Assembly (NCBI RefSeq): GCF_014199615.1
Contig: NZ_JACHOB010000001.1
Coordinates: 868,001-932,000 of the forward strand
DNA: 64,000 nucleotides
Direction of reading: 5' to 3'
Source of the DNA: Parvularcula dongshanensis
GTDB lineage: Bacteria > Pseudomonadota > Alphaproteobacteria > Caulobacterales > Parvularculaceae
Below, piece after piece: positions 19,898-31,068 of this stretch. The notes beneath the pieces are model-generated. The model ran no database searches and was not told the DNA's origin. It worked only from the letters and a program-made list of their open reading frames with translations. Each line of letters begins with the position of its first letter. Position 1 is the stretch's first letter. The position numbers were made by a program, and so were the translations under genes.

Positions 19898-21157
19898 ATG
19901 ACCACCTACACCATCAAGCTCCCTGACGTCGGCGAGGGCGTCGCCGAGGCCGAGTTCGTCGAGCTTCACGTGGCGGTCGGCGACGCGGTCGAACCCGACC
20001 AGAACCTCGCCGACGTGATGACCGACAAGGCGACGGTCGAGATCCCGTCCCCCCGCGCGGGAAAGGTCGTCTGGATCGGCGCCGAGGTCGGCGAGATCGT
20101 CGCCGTCGGCACCGAGATCATCAAGATCGAGGTCGCAGGCGCCGCCGGCGAGCCGGCTGAGGGAACAACCCTCGATGAGGCGCCGCAGGAGGACGCCGAA
20201 GCGGAGGTCGCCGGGACGGCGAGGGAGCCCGCCGTCGCCGCCGTCATGGGCAAGGCGCTGGCGAGCCCGACCGTCCGTAGGCGGGCGAAGGGCCTCGGCG
20301 TCGACCTCGCAGGTGTCGAGGGTACGGGGCCGAAGGGCCGCGTCGTCCACGAGGACCTCGACCGCCACATCGCAGGCGGCTCGGTGAGAGCCGAAGCGCC
20401 CGCAAGGCCCGCCCCGCCTCCGCGCAAGCCCGCCCCGGCCCCCGCGCCCTCCGCGGACGGCGTCACCGAAATCCAGATCCGCGGCCTTCGCCGCAAGATC
20501 GCCGAGCGCATGGCCGAGTCCAAGCGCCGCATTCCGCACATCACCTACGTCGACGAGGTGGACGTCACCGCGCTGGAAGCCCTCCGTGCGCACATGAATA
20601 CGCAAGCGAAGGGCACGGACAGGCCGAAGTTGACGCTGCTTCCCTACCTCATGCGCGCCATCGCGCTCGCGGCGCGCGACTTCCCGCAGGTCAACGCCCG
20701 CTACGACGACGAGGCGGGGATCCTGCGCCAGTCGTCCGCTCTCCACATCGGCATCGCGACGCAGACGGAGGGCGGCTTGATGGTCCCCGTCGTCAGGAAC
20801 GCCGAAGCCAACGACCTGTGGCAGAACGCGGACGAAGTCGCGCGCCTCTCGGCCGCCGCCCGCGACGGCTCGGCCACCCGCGAGGCGCTTTCCGGCAGTA
20901 CGATCACCATCACCTCGCTCGGGGCCCTGGGCGGCATCGTCACGACGCCGGTCATCAACCACCCCGAGGTCGCGATCATCGGCATCAACAAGATCCAGAC
21001 CCTGCCCCGCTACGACGAGGCGGGTCGCGTCGTGCCCAGAAAGCTGATGAACCTCTCTTGCGGCTTCGACCACAGGATCGTCGACGGCTGGGACGCGGCG
21101 AGCTTCGTCGGCACCGTCAAAGCCTACCTGGAGCAGCCCGCGACGATGTTCGTCTGA
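19898..21157 (+). CDS. bkdB: Branched-chain 2-oxoacid dehydrogenase E2 (dihydrolipoyl acyltransferase)
   Basis: A 419-residue lipoyl acyltransferase. Order: one lipoyl domain with the lipoylated Lys in MTDKATVEIPSP, an Ala/Pro/Glu linker, a peripheral subunit-binding domain (SPTVRRRAKGLGVDL, GTGPKGRV), a second Ala/Pro linker, then the catalytic domain with HRIVDGWDAASF (His-x3-Asp-Gly). ATG 19898 has GGGAGA upstream; an earlier reading to 19748 overlaps E1 beta and lacks the lipoyl start. No E3 gene follows in the window. Confidence 0.94.
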   Translation: MTTYTIKLPDVGEGVAEAEFVELHVAVGDAVEPDQNLADVMTDKATVEIPSPRAGKVVWIGAEVGEIVAVGTEIIKIEVAGAAGEPAEGTTLDEAPQEDAEAEVAGTAREPAVAAVMGKALASPTVRRRAKGLGVDLAGVEGTGPKGRVVHEDLDRHIAGGSVRAEAPARPAPPPRKPAPAPAPSADGVTEIQIRGLRRKIAERMAESKRRIPHITYVDEVDVTALEALRAHMNTQAKGTDRPKLTLLPYLMRAIALAARDFPQVNARYDDEAGILRQSSALHIGIATQTEGGLMVPVVRNAEANDLWQNADEVARLSAAARDGSATREALSGSTITITSLGALGGIVTTPVINHPEVAIIGINKIQTLPRYDEAGRVVPRKLMNLSCGFDHRIVDGWDAASFVGTVKAYLEQPATMFV

Positions 21158-21162
21158 CGCTG

Positions 21163-21185
21163 CGCCGCCCCCTCGCGGGGCGGCG
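21163..21185 (+). terminator. Hairpin after the BCKDH operon
   Basis: A 9-base perfect stem, CGCCGCCCC (21163-21171) with GGGGCGGCG (21177-21185), loop of 5, lies just after the E2 stop. There is no T run, so it may be a processing or attenuation hairpin rather than a full intrinsic terminator. Confidence 0.55.
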
Positions 21186-21224
21186 TCAACTTCGATAGGG
21201 CGGCCCGAACCAAAGGATCGCCCC

Positions 21225-22223
21225 ATGACCGAACCTCTTCGCATCGGCCTTCTCGGCGCCGCCCGGATCACGCCGAAGGCGGTGGTCAAGCCCGCCATGG
21301 ACAGGGACGACGTCGTCCTCAAGGCCGTCGCCGCGCGCGACGAGGAGAAGGCGCGCGCCTTCGCCGCCGCGCACGGCGTCGAGCGGCATACGACCTATGA
21401 CGCGCTGATCGAGGCGGACGATGTCGACCTCGTCTACAACGCCCTGCCGGTCAGCGAGCACGCCCCGATGACGATCCGCGCGCTCGAGGCGGGAAAGCAC
21501 GTCCTCTGCGAGAAGCCCTTCGCGATGAACCTCGCCGAGGCGGAGAGCGTGCTCGCCGCGGCGAAGGCGTCGGACCGCCGCGTCGTCGAGGCGTTCCACC
21601 ACCGCTACCATCCCGCCTTCGAGACCTATCTGAGCTGGATCGCAGACGACCGCATCGGCCCGGTGAAGAAGGTCCGCTCGGTCTTCACCGTGCCCATTCC
21701 CGACAAGGACGGCGAGATCCGCTACCGGCCCGAACTCGGCGGCGGCGCCATGCGCGATCTCGGCTGCTACGCGCTCGCCTGGGCGATCGCCGTCTTCGGC
21801 GAGGCGCCGGAGCGGGTGACGGCGCGGGCGACGACCGCGCCCTCGGGCGTCGACGACGCCATGCGGGTCGAGCTCGTCTTCCCCTCGGGCGGCGAGGCGG
21901 AGCTGAACTGCGACATGCGCCCCGAGACCGTGCGCATGGCCGCCATCTTCGCCGAGGGCGAGCGTGGGCAGGCGGGCTTCGTCAACCCGGTCGCCCCGCA
22001 TCAGGGCGCGGCGCTCTCCTGGCATGCACAGGGCGAGGCGGGCACGGCGCCGATCGCGGAGGGCACGACCTACGACCACCAGCTCGCCGCCCTCGTCGAC
22101 GCCTTGCGCTCCGGCGCCCCGCTGCCGACGGAGGGCCAGGCGATCCTCGACCAGCAGCGCGCGCTCGATGCGGCCTACCAGTCCGCCGGGCTCGGCGCGC
22201 TCCTGAACGCCGGGGCAGCCTGA
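21225..22223 (+). CDS. Gfo/Idh/MocA family oxidoreductase
   Basis: A 332-residue NAD(P)-dependent dehydrogenase of the sugar/trans-dihydrodiol group. The N-terminal Rossmann loop is IGLLGAARITPKAVVKPA; HVLCEKPFAMN is the family EKP motif; HHRYHPAF and the GGGAMRDLGCYALAWA segment form the substrate side, with the conserved Asp-x-Gly-x-Tyr. ATG 21225 has AAGGA upstream. The substrate cannot be read from the sequence and the neighbours do not help. Confidence 0.9.
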   Translation: MTEPLRIGLLGAARITPKAVVKPAMDRDDVVLKAVAARDEEKARAFAAAHGVERHTTYDALIEADDVDLVYNALPVSEHAPMTIRALEAGKHVLCEKPFAMNLAEAESVLAAAKASDRRVVEAFHHRYHPAFETYLSWIADDRIGPVKKVRSVFTVPIPDKDGEIRYRPELGGGAMRDLGCYALAWAIAVFGEAPERVTARATTAPSGVDDAMRVELVFPSGGEAELNCDMRPETVRMAAIFAEGERGQAGFVNPVAPHQGAALSWHAQGEAGTAPIAEGTTYDHQLAALVDALRSGAPLPTEGQAILDQQRALDAAYQSAGLGALLNAGAA

Positions 22224-22250
22224 CGCACCGTCCGAACCCGTCCTGCTCGT

Positions 22251-22273
22251 GTCGTGTCCGAAAGAGACACGAC
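22251..22273. promoter_or_regulatory. Inverted repeat in the leader of the dps-like gene
   Basis: GTCGTGTC (22251-22258) and GACACGAC (22266-22273) form a perfect 8-base dyad with a 7-base loop. It ends 15 bases before the TTG start and just upstream of the GGAG ribosome binding site. It could be an operator, an RNA thermometer-like hairpin, or a terminator of the preceding gene; no T run follows. Confidence 0.45.
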
Positions 22274-22288
22274 GCAGGAGACTCAGGT

Positions 22289-22843
22289 TTGAAACGCTTC
22301 CTACTTCCCGCCCTCGCACCCCTCGTCCTCGCGCTTCCAGCGGCGGCCCAAGACCTCTCCGTCTACAAGAACGAGGAGGCCTCATCGATGCTGCCCTTGG
22401 GCGAGGACGTCCGAGACACCTCGAACAAGGCGCTGCAGGACACGCTCTACGAGCTGATCGCGCTCAAGCACGACACCCACCAGGCGCACTGGAACGTCGA
22501 AGGGCCGCTCTTCTACTCGCTGCACGACCTGCTCGGCGAGACCTACCAGGGCCTCTCGCCACTGATCGACACGGTGGCCGAGCGCAAGCGCGCGCTCGGC
22601 GCGCCGGCGGACGGCCGCAACGGCGCGGTCGCGGACGGCGCGAACCTTCCCGTCATGGAGGGCGGCCCGATCCAGGACCATCAGGTCCTCGCCTTTCTGA
22701 CGCAGGAGTACGGAACCGTGTCGCAGAGGGTCGAAGCCCGCATCGAGGCGACGAGCGACGATCCCACCACCCAGGACATCCTGATCGACGTCACGCGCGA
22801 GATCGAGAAGCGCCTCTGGATGCTGCGCGCCTTCCAGCAATAG
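22289..22843 (+). CDS. Dps-family ferritin with signal peptide
   Basis: A 184-residue Dps-like mini-ferritin. Residues 1-20 are a Sec signal peptide (hydrophobic LLPALAPLVLALPAAA, cleavage before QD). The Dps core follows: YELIALKHDTHQAHWNVEG and DTVAERKRALGAP carry the His, Asp and Glu ferroxidase ligands. The start is TTG 22289, required to include the signal, with GGAG 8 bases upstream. Cytoplasmic Dps coats DNA; an exported form would instead store iron or quench peroxide in the periplasm (inference). Confidence 0.85.
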   Translation: MKRFLLPALAPLVLALPAAAQDLSVYKNEEASSMLPLGEDVRDTSNKALQDTLYELIALKHDTHQAHWNVEGPLFYSLHDLLGETYQGLSPLIDTVAERKRALGAPADGRNGAVADGANLPVMEGGPIQDHQVLAFLTQEYGTVSQRVEARIEATSDDPTTQDILIDVTREIEKRLWMLRAFQQ

Positions 22844-22881
22844 GCGCGACCAATGCCGGGGGCGGCGCCACCGTCCCCGGT

Positions 22882-22896
22882 GTTCGCAACTTGTTC
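22882..22896 (+). promoter_or_regulatory. Candidate LexA box upstream of the Panacea gene
   Basis: GTTCGCAACTTGTTC matches the alphaproteobacterial LexA consensus GTTC-N7-GTTC exactly, in the only gap before the Panacea gene. Its right half TTGTTC could double as a -35 element, with TAGATA at 22917-22922 as a loosely spaced (20 bases) -10, so LexA would occlude the promoter. Confidence 0.55.
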
Positions 22897-22946
22897 ACAT
22901 CCCCCTTGACGTGGCCTAGATAGAGGGCGGACGGAAGGTGGATGGC

Positions 22947-23399
22947 ATGCACGACAGCCTCACGGTGGCGAACCGCTTCTTGGAGCTGGCCAGGAAGGAC
23001 AGGCACGCCCTGACGCCGATGCAGCTTCTGAAGCTCGTCTACATCGCGCATGGCTGGAAGCTCGGCCTGACGGGCCGCGCCCTCATCCGCGACCCGGTCG
23101 AGGCGTGGCAGTACGGCCCCGTCATCCCCCGCCTCTACGATCGTCTGCGCACCTATAAGGGCGCGCCGGTGACGGACCTTCTGCCCGCCCCGGTCGGCGA
23201 CGAGCTCGGCGAGGAGGAGATGCCGCTGCTCGAGGACGTCTACGAGCGCTACGGCCGGCTCGACGGCTTCGACCTCTCCAAGCTCACCCACGCGCCGGGC
23301 AGCCCCTGGTCGCAGGTCTATCACGACGGCGCCTTCGGCTCGGTGATCTCGAACGACCGCATCCAGGACTACTACGAAGCCCTCTCGCAGGCCGCGTGA
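22947..23399 (+). CDS. Panacea-domain (SocA/DUF4065-like) protein, putative antitoxin
   Basis: A 150-residue single-domain Panacea protein. Diagnostic segments are LTPMQLLKLVYIAHGWKLG, VEAWQYGPVIPRLYDRLRTY and the C-terminal SPWSQVYHDG with ISNDRIQDYY. Panacea proteins include SocA of Caulobacter, a proteolytic adaptor for the SocB toxin, and the hyperpromiscuous antitoxins of the PanTA systems. ATG 22947 is chosen for its AAGGTGG; a GTG at 22938 is possible. The next gene overlaps it by 4 bases, and a candidate LexA box is 50 bases upstream. Confidence 0.88.
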   Translation: MHDSLTVANRFLELARKDRHALTPMQLLKLVYIAHGWKLGLTGRALIRDPVEAWQYGPVIPRLYDRLRTYKGAPVTDLLPAPVGDELGEEEMPLLEDVYERYGRLDGFDLSKLTHAPGSPWSQVYHDGAFGSVISNDRIQDYYEALSQAA

Positions 23400-23794
23400 G
23401 CGAGACGGGAGAGCCTCGCCCGCGCCCGATCGGCGACAGGGGACGCCAGACCGAGGGCGCCCTCGTCGCGGGCGACTCCTCGGACGCCGCGCGGCGGGAG
23501 CAGGACGTCTTCGACGAAGGCCGGACCGAGGCGGAGCTGAAGGACCAGGCGCTGCGCGGCGACGCCAAGCGGGACGAGCAGTTCAAGAGCTTCCTCGCCT
23601 GGGTCCGCCTCCTCGCGGTCGGCGTCGGGACGCTCCTCGTGGTGATCCTCGCCGTGATCTACGTCCTCCACCTCATCCTGCCCGAAGGGCAGCAATGGCT
23701 GTCGGACGATCAGTTCGACACGCTGAGCGGCCTCTTCACCGGCGTCATCGGCACGATCGTCATCGCGCAGGTACGAAAGGGCCTCGGCTCTTAA
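23396..23794 (+). CDS. Small two-helix membrane protein, putative partner of the Panacea protein
   Basis: A 132-residue protein starting at GTG 23396, which overlaps the Panacea stop as GTGA. Residues 1-62 are hydrophilic and charged, possibly cytoplasmic. A long hydrophobic segment follows (LLAVGVGTLLVVILAVIYVL, about residues 72-91), then a short polar loop and a second segment (LSGLFTGVIGTIVIAQV) ending in Lys/Arg. No known toxin family is recognised. Position and architecture suit a membrane-acting effector neutralised by the Panacea protein, but this is inference. Its 3' end overlaps the convergent gene by 4 bases. Confidence 0.7.
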   Translation: MSETGEPRPRPIGDRGRQTEGALVAGDSSDAARREQDVFDEGRTEAELKDQALRGDAKRDEQFKSFLAWVRLLAVGVGTLLVVILAVIYVLHLILPEGQQWLSDDQFDTLSGLFTGVIGTIVIAQVRKGLGS

Positions 23795-24336
23795 GAGCGC
23801 CGCAGCGCCGCGCCGTAGTCGCGGTTCGGCGCCGCGCTCAGGCCGAGCGCCTCGGCTGCGGCGAGGGCCGCTTCGAAGCCCTCCGCTTCGATCCCGACCG
23901 TACGCAGGACGTCGTCGCTCGCCTGTACGGCCGTGACCTCCGCCTCCGCATCGCCGAGCGCGAAGCGCCGCCGGTGCTTGCGGACGGACAGGACGAGAAG
24001 GTCCGGCAAGCTCTCCGCGTAGGCGCGCAGCGCCTTCGCGTCCGTCAGCGCGTGGGCGGGGGCATCGGGCAGCAGGGCGGCGACCGTCTCGGCGCCGAGA
24101 GGGAAGGGGGCGGAGGTCTCGGCGACCCACCGCTCGAAGCCGTCCCGGACCTCGAGCCTTCGTTTGACCTCGAACCGCTCGTCCGCGCGAATCTTCGGCA
24201 GGACCGCTTCGTCCGCTGTCAGAAGATAGGTGTCGGTGCGGTACTCCGCCCCGATCTCCTTTTCGCCTTGAAGGCGAAGCTCGGCGTCCCGCGCCGCCTC
24301 CCCCCAGACCCGGTACTCCCAACGCTCAGGGTTCAT
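23791..24336 (-). CDS. Hypothetical protein, possibly CYTH-like
   Basis: A 181-residue protein of uncertain family. Charged strand-like segments such as EYRTDTYLLT, FEVKRRLEVRDGFERW and LVLSVRKHRRRFAL recall the triphosphate tunnel (CYTH) fold, where alternating Lys/Arg and Glu line a barrel, but the N-terminal ExExK signature is not clear. ATG 24336 overlaps the stop of the DUF486 gene by 4 bases, so it is the last gene of the ivd unit. No function is assigned. Confidence 0.5.
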   Translation of the reverse strand: MNPERWEYRVWGEAARDAELRLQGEKEIGAEYRTDTYLLTADEAVLPKIRADERFEVKRRLEVRDGFERWVAETSAPFPLGAETVAALLPDAPAHALTDAKALRAYAESLPDLLVLSVRKHRRRFALGDAEAEVTAVQASDDVLRTVGIEAEGFEAALAAAEALGLSAAPNRDYGAALRRS

Positions 24337-24680
24337 CGGAACGGCCTCAGAAAGACGACGGCGGCGCCGAGCCCGATCAGGGCGAAGCCTAGGACGTGGT
24401 TCGCCGTGATCGGCTGCTTCAGGTACAGCGCGGCGAAGCCCAAGAAGACGCATAGCGTCACGACCTCCTGGATCGTCTTCAGCTCCGCCGGCGAGTAGGC
24501 GGCGATGCCGATCCTGTTGGCGGGCACGGCGAGGCAGTACTCGACGAGCGCGATGCTCCAGCTCGCCAGGATCACGAGCAGGAGCGGGGCCCCCCGAAAC
24601 TTCAGATGCCCGTACCAGGCCAGCGTCATGAAGACGTTGGAGCCGATCAGCATCAGGACGGGCAAGACTTTTGCGGTCAT
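24333..24680 (-). CDS. DUF486 family small membrane protein
   Basis: A 115-residue protein with four predicted helices, beginning [20 protein letters not shown], with the family hallmark [19 protein letters not shown] and [18 protein letters not shown]486 proteins resemble half-size drug/metabolite transporters and may dimerise. It overlaps both neighbours by 4 bases (ivd upstream, CYTH-like gene downstream), so it is part of one transcript. The substrate, if any, is unknown. Confidence 0.88.
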   Translation of the reverse strand: MTAKVLPVLMLIGSNVFMTLAWYGHLKFRGAPLLLVILASWSIALVEYCLAVPANRIGIAAYSPAELKTIQEVVTLCVFLGFAALYLKQPITANHVLGFALIGLGAAVVFLRPFR

Positions 24681-25849
24681 GCGGTCAGGCGGAACAGCTC
24701 CCGCCCGATCAGCATACGGCGGACCTCCGATGTGCCCGCCCCGATCTCGTAGAGCTTCGCGTCGCGCAGGAGGCGCCCCGTCGGGTACTCGTTGATGTAG
24801 CCGTTCCCGCCCAGAAGCTGGATCGCGTCGAGCGCCACCTGCGTCGCCTTCTCGGCGGCGTAGAGGATGCAGCCCGCCGCGTCCTGGCGCGTCGTCTCGC
24901 CCCGGTCGCAGGCCCCCGTCACCGCGTAGACGTAGGCCTTGCAGGCGTTCATCGTCGAGTACATGTCGGCGATCTTGCCCTGGACGAGCTGGAACTCGCC
25001 GATCGGGGTGCCGAACTGCTCGCGCTCGTGCACGTAAGGCAGCACCACGTCCATGCAGGCCTGCATGATCCCCAGGGGGCCGGCCGCGAGGACCGCCCTC
25101 TCGTAGTCGAGCCCGGACATCAGCACGCGGACGCCGTTGCCGACGCCGCCCATCACGGCGTCCTCCGGCACCTCGCAGTCCTCGAAGACGAGTTCGCAGG
25201 TGTTCGACCCCCGCATGCCGAGCTTGTCGAGCTTCTGCGCGGTGGAGAAGCCGGGCGTGCCCTTCTCGATCAGGAAGGCGGTGATGCCCTTCGCGCCCGC
25301 CTGCGGATCGGTCTTGGCGTAGACGACCAGCGTGTCGGCGTTGGGCCCGTTGGTGATCCACATCTTGTTGCCGTTGAGGACGTAGGCGCCGTCCTTCTTC
25401 TCGGCGCGAAGCTTCATCGAGACGACGTCGGATCCCGCCCAGGGCTCGGACATGGCGAGCGCGCCGACATGCTCGCCGGAGATCAGCTTGGGCAGGTACT
25501 TCGCCTTCTGCTCCTCCGAGCCGTTGAGGCTGATCTGGTTCACGCAGAGGTTCGAGTGCGCGCCGTAGGAGAGGCCGACGGACGCCGAGCCCCGGCTGAT
25601 CTCTTCCATGACGACCGCGTGGGCGAGGTAGCCCATGGCCGCGCCGCCATACTCTTCGGGCGCGGTGATGCCGAGGAGGCCCATCTCTCCCATCTCGCCC
25701 CAGAGGTGCGCCGGGAACTCGTTCTCCTCGTCGACCTTCGCCGCGATCGGCGCGATGCGGTCCGCGACGAAGCGCTGGACCTGACTTCTGACCTCTTCGA
25801 CCTCTTCAGGCAGACCGAAGCGTAAGCCTTGGAAGCTGTTCGTGCTCAT
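24677..25849 (-). CDS. ivd: Isovaleryl-CoA dehydrogenase
   Basis: A 390-residue acyl-CoA dehydrogenase that oxidises isovaleryl-CoA to 3-methylcrotonyl-CoA in leucine breakdown, using FAD and passing electrons to [15 protein letters not shown] and [13 protein letters not shown] are IVD-like. The glutamate of [13 protein letters not shown] matches the unusual position of the IVD catalytic base, and [20 protein letters not shown] is the C-terminal ACAD signature. ATG 25849 has GGAGGAAG. It works between BCKDH (17510-21157) and methylcrotonyl-CoA carboxylase (29218-30825). Confidence 0.92.
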   Translation of the reverse strand: MSTNSFQGLRFGLPEEVEEVRSQVQRFVADRIAPIAAKVDEENEFPAHLWGEMGEMGLLGITAPEEYGGAAMGYLAHAVVMEEISRGSASVGLSYGAHSNLCVNQISLNGSEEQKAKYLPKLISGEHVGALAMSEPWAGSDVVSMKLRAEKKDGAYVLNGNKMWITNGPNADTLVVYAKTDPQAGAKGITAFLIEKGTPGFSTAQKLDKLGMRGSNTCELVFEDCEVPEDAVMGGVGNGVRVLMSGLDYERAVLAAGPLGIMQACMDVVLPYVHEREQFGTPIGEFQLVQGKIADMYSTMNACKAYVYAVTGACDRGETTRQDAAGCILYAAEKATQVALDAIQLLGGNGYINEYPTGRLLRDAKLYEIGAGTSEVRRMLIGRELFRLTA

Positions 25850-26016
25850 GGGTCTTCCTCCGTCGATGTTTTGGGGACGGCTTAGGGCGAGAGGCCGCGG
25901 GGCCGCAACGCGCGGCGGCACGCTTGCGGCGCGTTAACCGAATCGAACTGGCGACTGGGGTAGGGGCGCCCTAACTGGCGAATTCTGCTGCGGCGCAACA
26001 AGCGAGGCGGTGCCGA

Positions 26017-26976
26017 ATGTTCGATCCGCTGTCGCCTTCCCTGGCGTCCGTTCTCCGTACGGCTCAGCGCGGATGGACCGAGCCGTTCTCGCGCCTCCTC
26101 GGCCGGCAAGGGCGCGGCGAGGGCAGTTGGGCTGCCCACCGCTATCGCGGCGCCGGCGGCGCCCGCGACTACCGCCTCTACAGGCCGTCTTCGCTGCCGC
26201 GCCGCCCGGCCCTCCTCGTCATGCTTCACGGCTGTGCCCAGAACGCCGAGGACTTCGCGCGCGGCACCCGCGTGAACCCCCTCGCGGATCGGGCGGGCGT
26301 CCTCGTCCTCTACCCGGAACAGAGCCGGCTCGAGAACCCTCAGGGTTGCTGGAACTGGTTCCGCGGCGAGGGCGCGAGCGGCGAGGCGGCGCTCCTGGCG
26401 AGCCTCATCCGTGACGTCGCCGCGAAGGAGGGCGCCGACCCCCGCCGCATCTTCCTCGCGGGCCTCTCCGCCGGCGGCGCGATGGCCGCACGGCTCGCCG
26501 CCAGCTATCCCGAACTCGCAGCGGGCCTCTTCGTGCACTCGGGCGTGCCCTCGGGCGCCGCGGTCGGCGTGCGCGCCGCGATCGCGGCCATGCGGTCCGG
26601 TCCGAAAGACGCGCTGCCCGGGACGCCGCGCACCCCGACGCTCATCTTCCACGGCGATCAGGACACGACCGTCTCTCCCCGCAATGCGGAGGCGCTGGCG
26701 CGCCAGGCCGCGGGCGGCCCCCGCCTCGTCCTCAGCCGGGAGGCGAGGGGGGAGGCGAACGGCCGCCGCTACGTCCGCCGAACGACGCACCTCGCCCATG
26801 GCACGCCGCTGTGCGAGTCCTGGACCGTAGAGGGCCTCGGTCACGCCTGGTCCGGCGGCGACCCTTCGGGCAGCTACACGGATCCTGCGGGCCCCGACGC
26901 TTCGGAGGTCATGATGCGCTTCTTCCTGCGCCTTCCCGCGCGCGGCGCGAAAGTCCCCGCTTCGTCCGAAGTTTAA
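26017..26976 (+). CDS. PHB depolymerase family esterase
   Basis: A 319-residue alpha/beta hydrolase of the extracellular PHB depolymerase/LpqC group. [16 protein letters not shown] is the oxyanion strand, [14 protein letters not shown] carries the nucleophile Ser (GLSAG), [10 protein letters not shown] holds the Asp and GLGHAWSGG the His. No clear Sec signal is seen at the N-terminus, unlike secreted depolymerases, so an intracellular or feruloyl/acetyl-esterase role is also possible. ATG 26017 has a modest GAGGCGG. Confidence 0.85.
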   Translation: MFDPLSPSLASVLRTAQRGWTEPFSRLLGRQGRGEGSWAAHRYRGAGGARDYRLYRPSSLPRRPALLVMLHGCAQNAEDFARGTRVNPLADRAGVLVLYPEQSRLENPQGCWNWFRGEGASGEAALLASLIRDVAAKEGADPRRIFLAGLSAGGAMAARLAASYPELAAGLFVHSGVPSGAAVGVRAAIAAMRSGPKDALPGTPRTPTLIFHGDQDTTVSPRNAEALARQAAGGPRLVLSREARGEANGRRYVRRTTHLAHGTPLCESWTVEGLGHAWSGGDPSGSYTDPAGPDASEVMMRFFLRLPARGAKVPASSEV

Positions 26977-26987
26977 CAGTCGGAAGG

Positions 26988-27013
26988 GGAACGCCGGGCC
27001 CCGGCCCTTCGTT
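26988..27013 (+). promoter_or_regulatory. EcfG-type (general stress) promoter of the catalase gene
   Basis: GGAAC (26988-26992), 17 bases, CGTT (27010-27013): an exact match to the EcfG consensus, 40 bases before the katE start. Catalases are well-known members of the alphaproteobacterial general stress regulon. Confidence 0.65.
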
Positions 27014-27053
27014 CGGCTCCTGCTCCACGCAGACCCGGAACGAAGGTGCCCCC

Positions 27054-29129
<2,076 letters not shown>

Positions 29130-29217
29130 GAAACGGGCGCGGTCGGGGCAAGCCTTGAGCAAGCCCCGGCCCCGCGGGGCGCGGAGCCCTCGCTGCGTAG
29201 GGCGAGGGAGGCCTTTC

Positions 29218-30825
29218 GTGCCGGCGATCAAAACCGAACTGAACACCGCCTCCGAGGACTACAAGCGACGCCGCGCCAAGATGGACGCCCTCGTCGCGGA
29301 GCTGCGCGAGCGGGTCGGCACCGCGGCGCTCGGCGGCGGAGAAGAGCGTCAGGCCCGGCACAAGTCTCGCGGCAAGCTCCTCCCGCGCGAGCGGATCGAG
29401 GCGCTGCTCGACCCCGGCACGCCCTTCTTGGAGGTGGGGCAACTGGCGGGCTACGGGATGTACTCAGGGGACATCCACGCGGGCGGCATCGTCGCGGGCG
29501 TGGGCCGCGTCGCGGGACAGCTCTGCCTCGTCGCGGCGAACGACCCCACCGTGAAGGGCGGCTCCTACCATCCGATCACCGTGAAGAAGCACCTCCGCGC
29601 GCAGGAGATCGCGGCGGCGTGCAACCTGCCCTGCATCTACCTCGTCGAGTCGGGCGGCGCCTTCCTGCCGATGCAGTCGGAGGTCTTTCCGGACAAGGAC
29701 GATTTCGGCCGCATCTTCTACAACCAGGCGAACATGTCCGCCGCCGGCATCCCGCAGATCTCGGTCGTCCACGGCTCCTGCACCGCCGGCGGCGCCTACG
29801 TGCCCGCCATGTCGGACGAGACCGTCATCGTGGAGGGCCAAGGGACGATCTTCCTCGCGGGGCCGCCGCTGGTGAAGGCCGCGACGGGCGAGGAGGTGAC
29901 GGCGGAGGAGCTTGGCGGCGGTGACGTGCACACCCGCATCTCCGGCGTCTCGGACCACTTGGCCCGAGACGACGCCCACGCCCTCGCCATCGCGCGCGAC
30001 GTCACGCGCAGCCTCAACCGGCAAGGCTGGGGCGACCAGGTCCTCAGGGCCGAGCCCCGCCCGCCGCTCTACCCGGCGGAGGAGCTTCGCGGCGTCCCCG
30101 TGCACGACCTCAAGCAGCCCTTCGACATCCGCGAGGTCATCGCGCGGATCACGGACGGTTCGGAGTTCTCCGAGTTCAAGGCCCGCTACGGCACCACCCT
30201 CGTCTGCGGCTTCGCCCACATCGAGGGCGTGCCCGTCGGCATCTTAGGCAATAACGGCGTCCTCTTCTCGGAGAGCGCGATGAAGGGCGCGCACTTCGTC
30301 GAGCTTTGCTGCCAGCGCCGCATCCCGATCCTCTTTCTGCAGAACATCACGGGCTTCATGGTCGGCAAGGGCGCCGAGCACGGCGGCATCGCCAAGCACG
30401 GCGCGAAGCTCGTCACCGCGGTCTCATGCGCGAAGGTGCCGAAGATCACCGTCATCGTCGGCGGCTCCTACGGCGCTGGGAACTACGGCATGTGCGGCAG
30501 GGCTTATGGGCCGAGGTTCCTTTTCATGTGGCCCAACGCCCGGATCTCGGTCATGGGCGGCGAGGCCGCCGCCAACGTCCTCGCCACCGTCAAGGAGATG
30601 GGCATGAAGAAGGGAGAGGCGTGGTCGGAGGAAGAGCGCGCCGCCTTCAAGGCGCCCATCGAGGCGAAGTACGCGGAGGAGGGCAGCCCCTACTACTCGA
30701 CCGCCCGCCTCTGGGACGACGGCATCATCGCGCCCGAGGACACGCGGACCGTGGTCGCGCTCGCGCTCGAGGCGAGCCTCAACGCGAAGATCGAAGAGAC
30801 GACCTTCGGCGTCTTCAGGATGTGA
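29218..30825 (+). CDS. mccB: Methylcrotonyl-CoA carboxylase, carboxyltransferase (beta) subunit
   Basis: A 535-residue carboxyltransferase that moves CO2 from biotin to 3-methylcrotonyl-CoA, the step after IVD in leucine catabolism. The CoA-site [20 protein letters not shown] and the biotin-site [20 protein letters not shown], plus [19 protein letters not shown], are typical of MCC beta. GTG 29218 is chosen: GGGAGG lies 6 bases upstream and the length equals the family norm. The biotin-carrying alpha subunit is not in the window. Confidence 0.9.
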   Translation: MPAIKTELNTASEDYKRRRAKMDALVAELRERVGTAALGGGEERQARHKSRGKLLPRERIEALLDPGTPFLEVGQLAGYGMYSGDIHAGGIVAGVGRVAGQLCLVAANDPTVKGGSYHPITVKKHLRAQEIAAACNLPCIYLVESGGAFLPMQSEVFPDKDDFGRIFYNQANMSAAGIPQISVVHGSCTAGGAYVPAMSDETVIVEGQGTIFLAGPPLVKAATGEEVTAEELGGGDVHTRISGVSDHLARDDAHALAIARDVTRSLNRQGWGDQVLRAEPRPPLYPAEELRGVPVHDLKQPFDIREVIARITDGSEFSEFKARYGTTLVCGFAHIEGVPVGILGNNGVLFSESAMKGAHFVELCCQRRIPILFLQNITGFMVGKGAEHGGIAKHGAKLVTAVSCAKVPKITVIVGGSYGAGNYGMCGRAYGPRFLFMWPNARISVMGGEAAANVLATVKEMGMKKGEAWSEEERAAFKAPIEAKYAEEGSPYYSTARLWDDGIIAPEDTRTVVALALEASLNAKIEETTFGVFRM

Positions 30826-31068
30826 GGTCGCTGTCGATCGCGCGGCTCAAGGCCGGTTCAGGCCCATGGTCGCGGCCGGACCGTGAGGCAGGATCGCGGC
30901 AAGAGGCCGCAAGCCGACCGAAACGATGGGTCAGGAGTGCCCCCATCGCGACGGAGCGGGCGGTTCCGGTCCGAGGCGGGAAGGTTCAAGACGGCGCAAG
31001 ACCGGACATCAAGGGGAGGCGAAAGTAATCCCGCCGCTGATGCCGATACGAGAAGCTCGATCGTCGGC

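Noticed and set aside
25541-25556. GTTC-N8-GTTC within ivd
   Set aside because: Spacer is 8 instead of 7 and it is inside a coding region.
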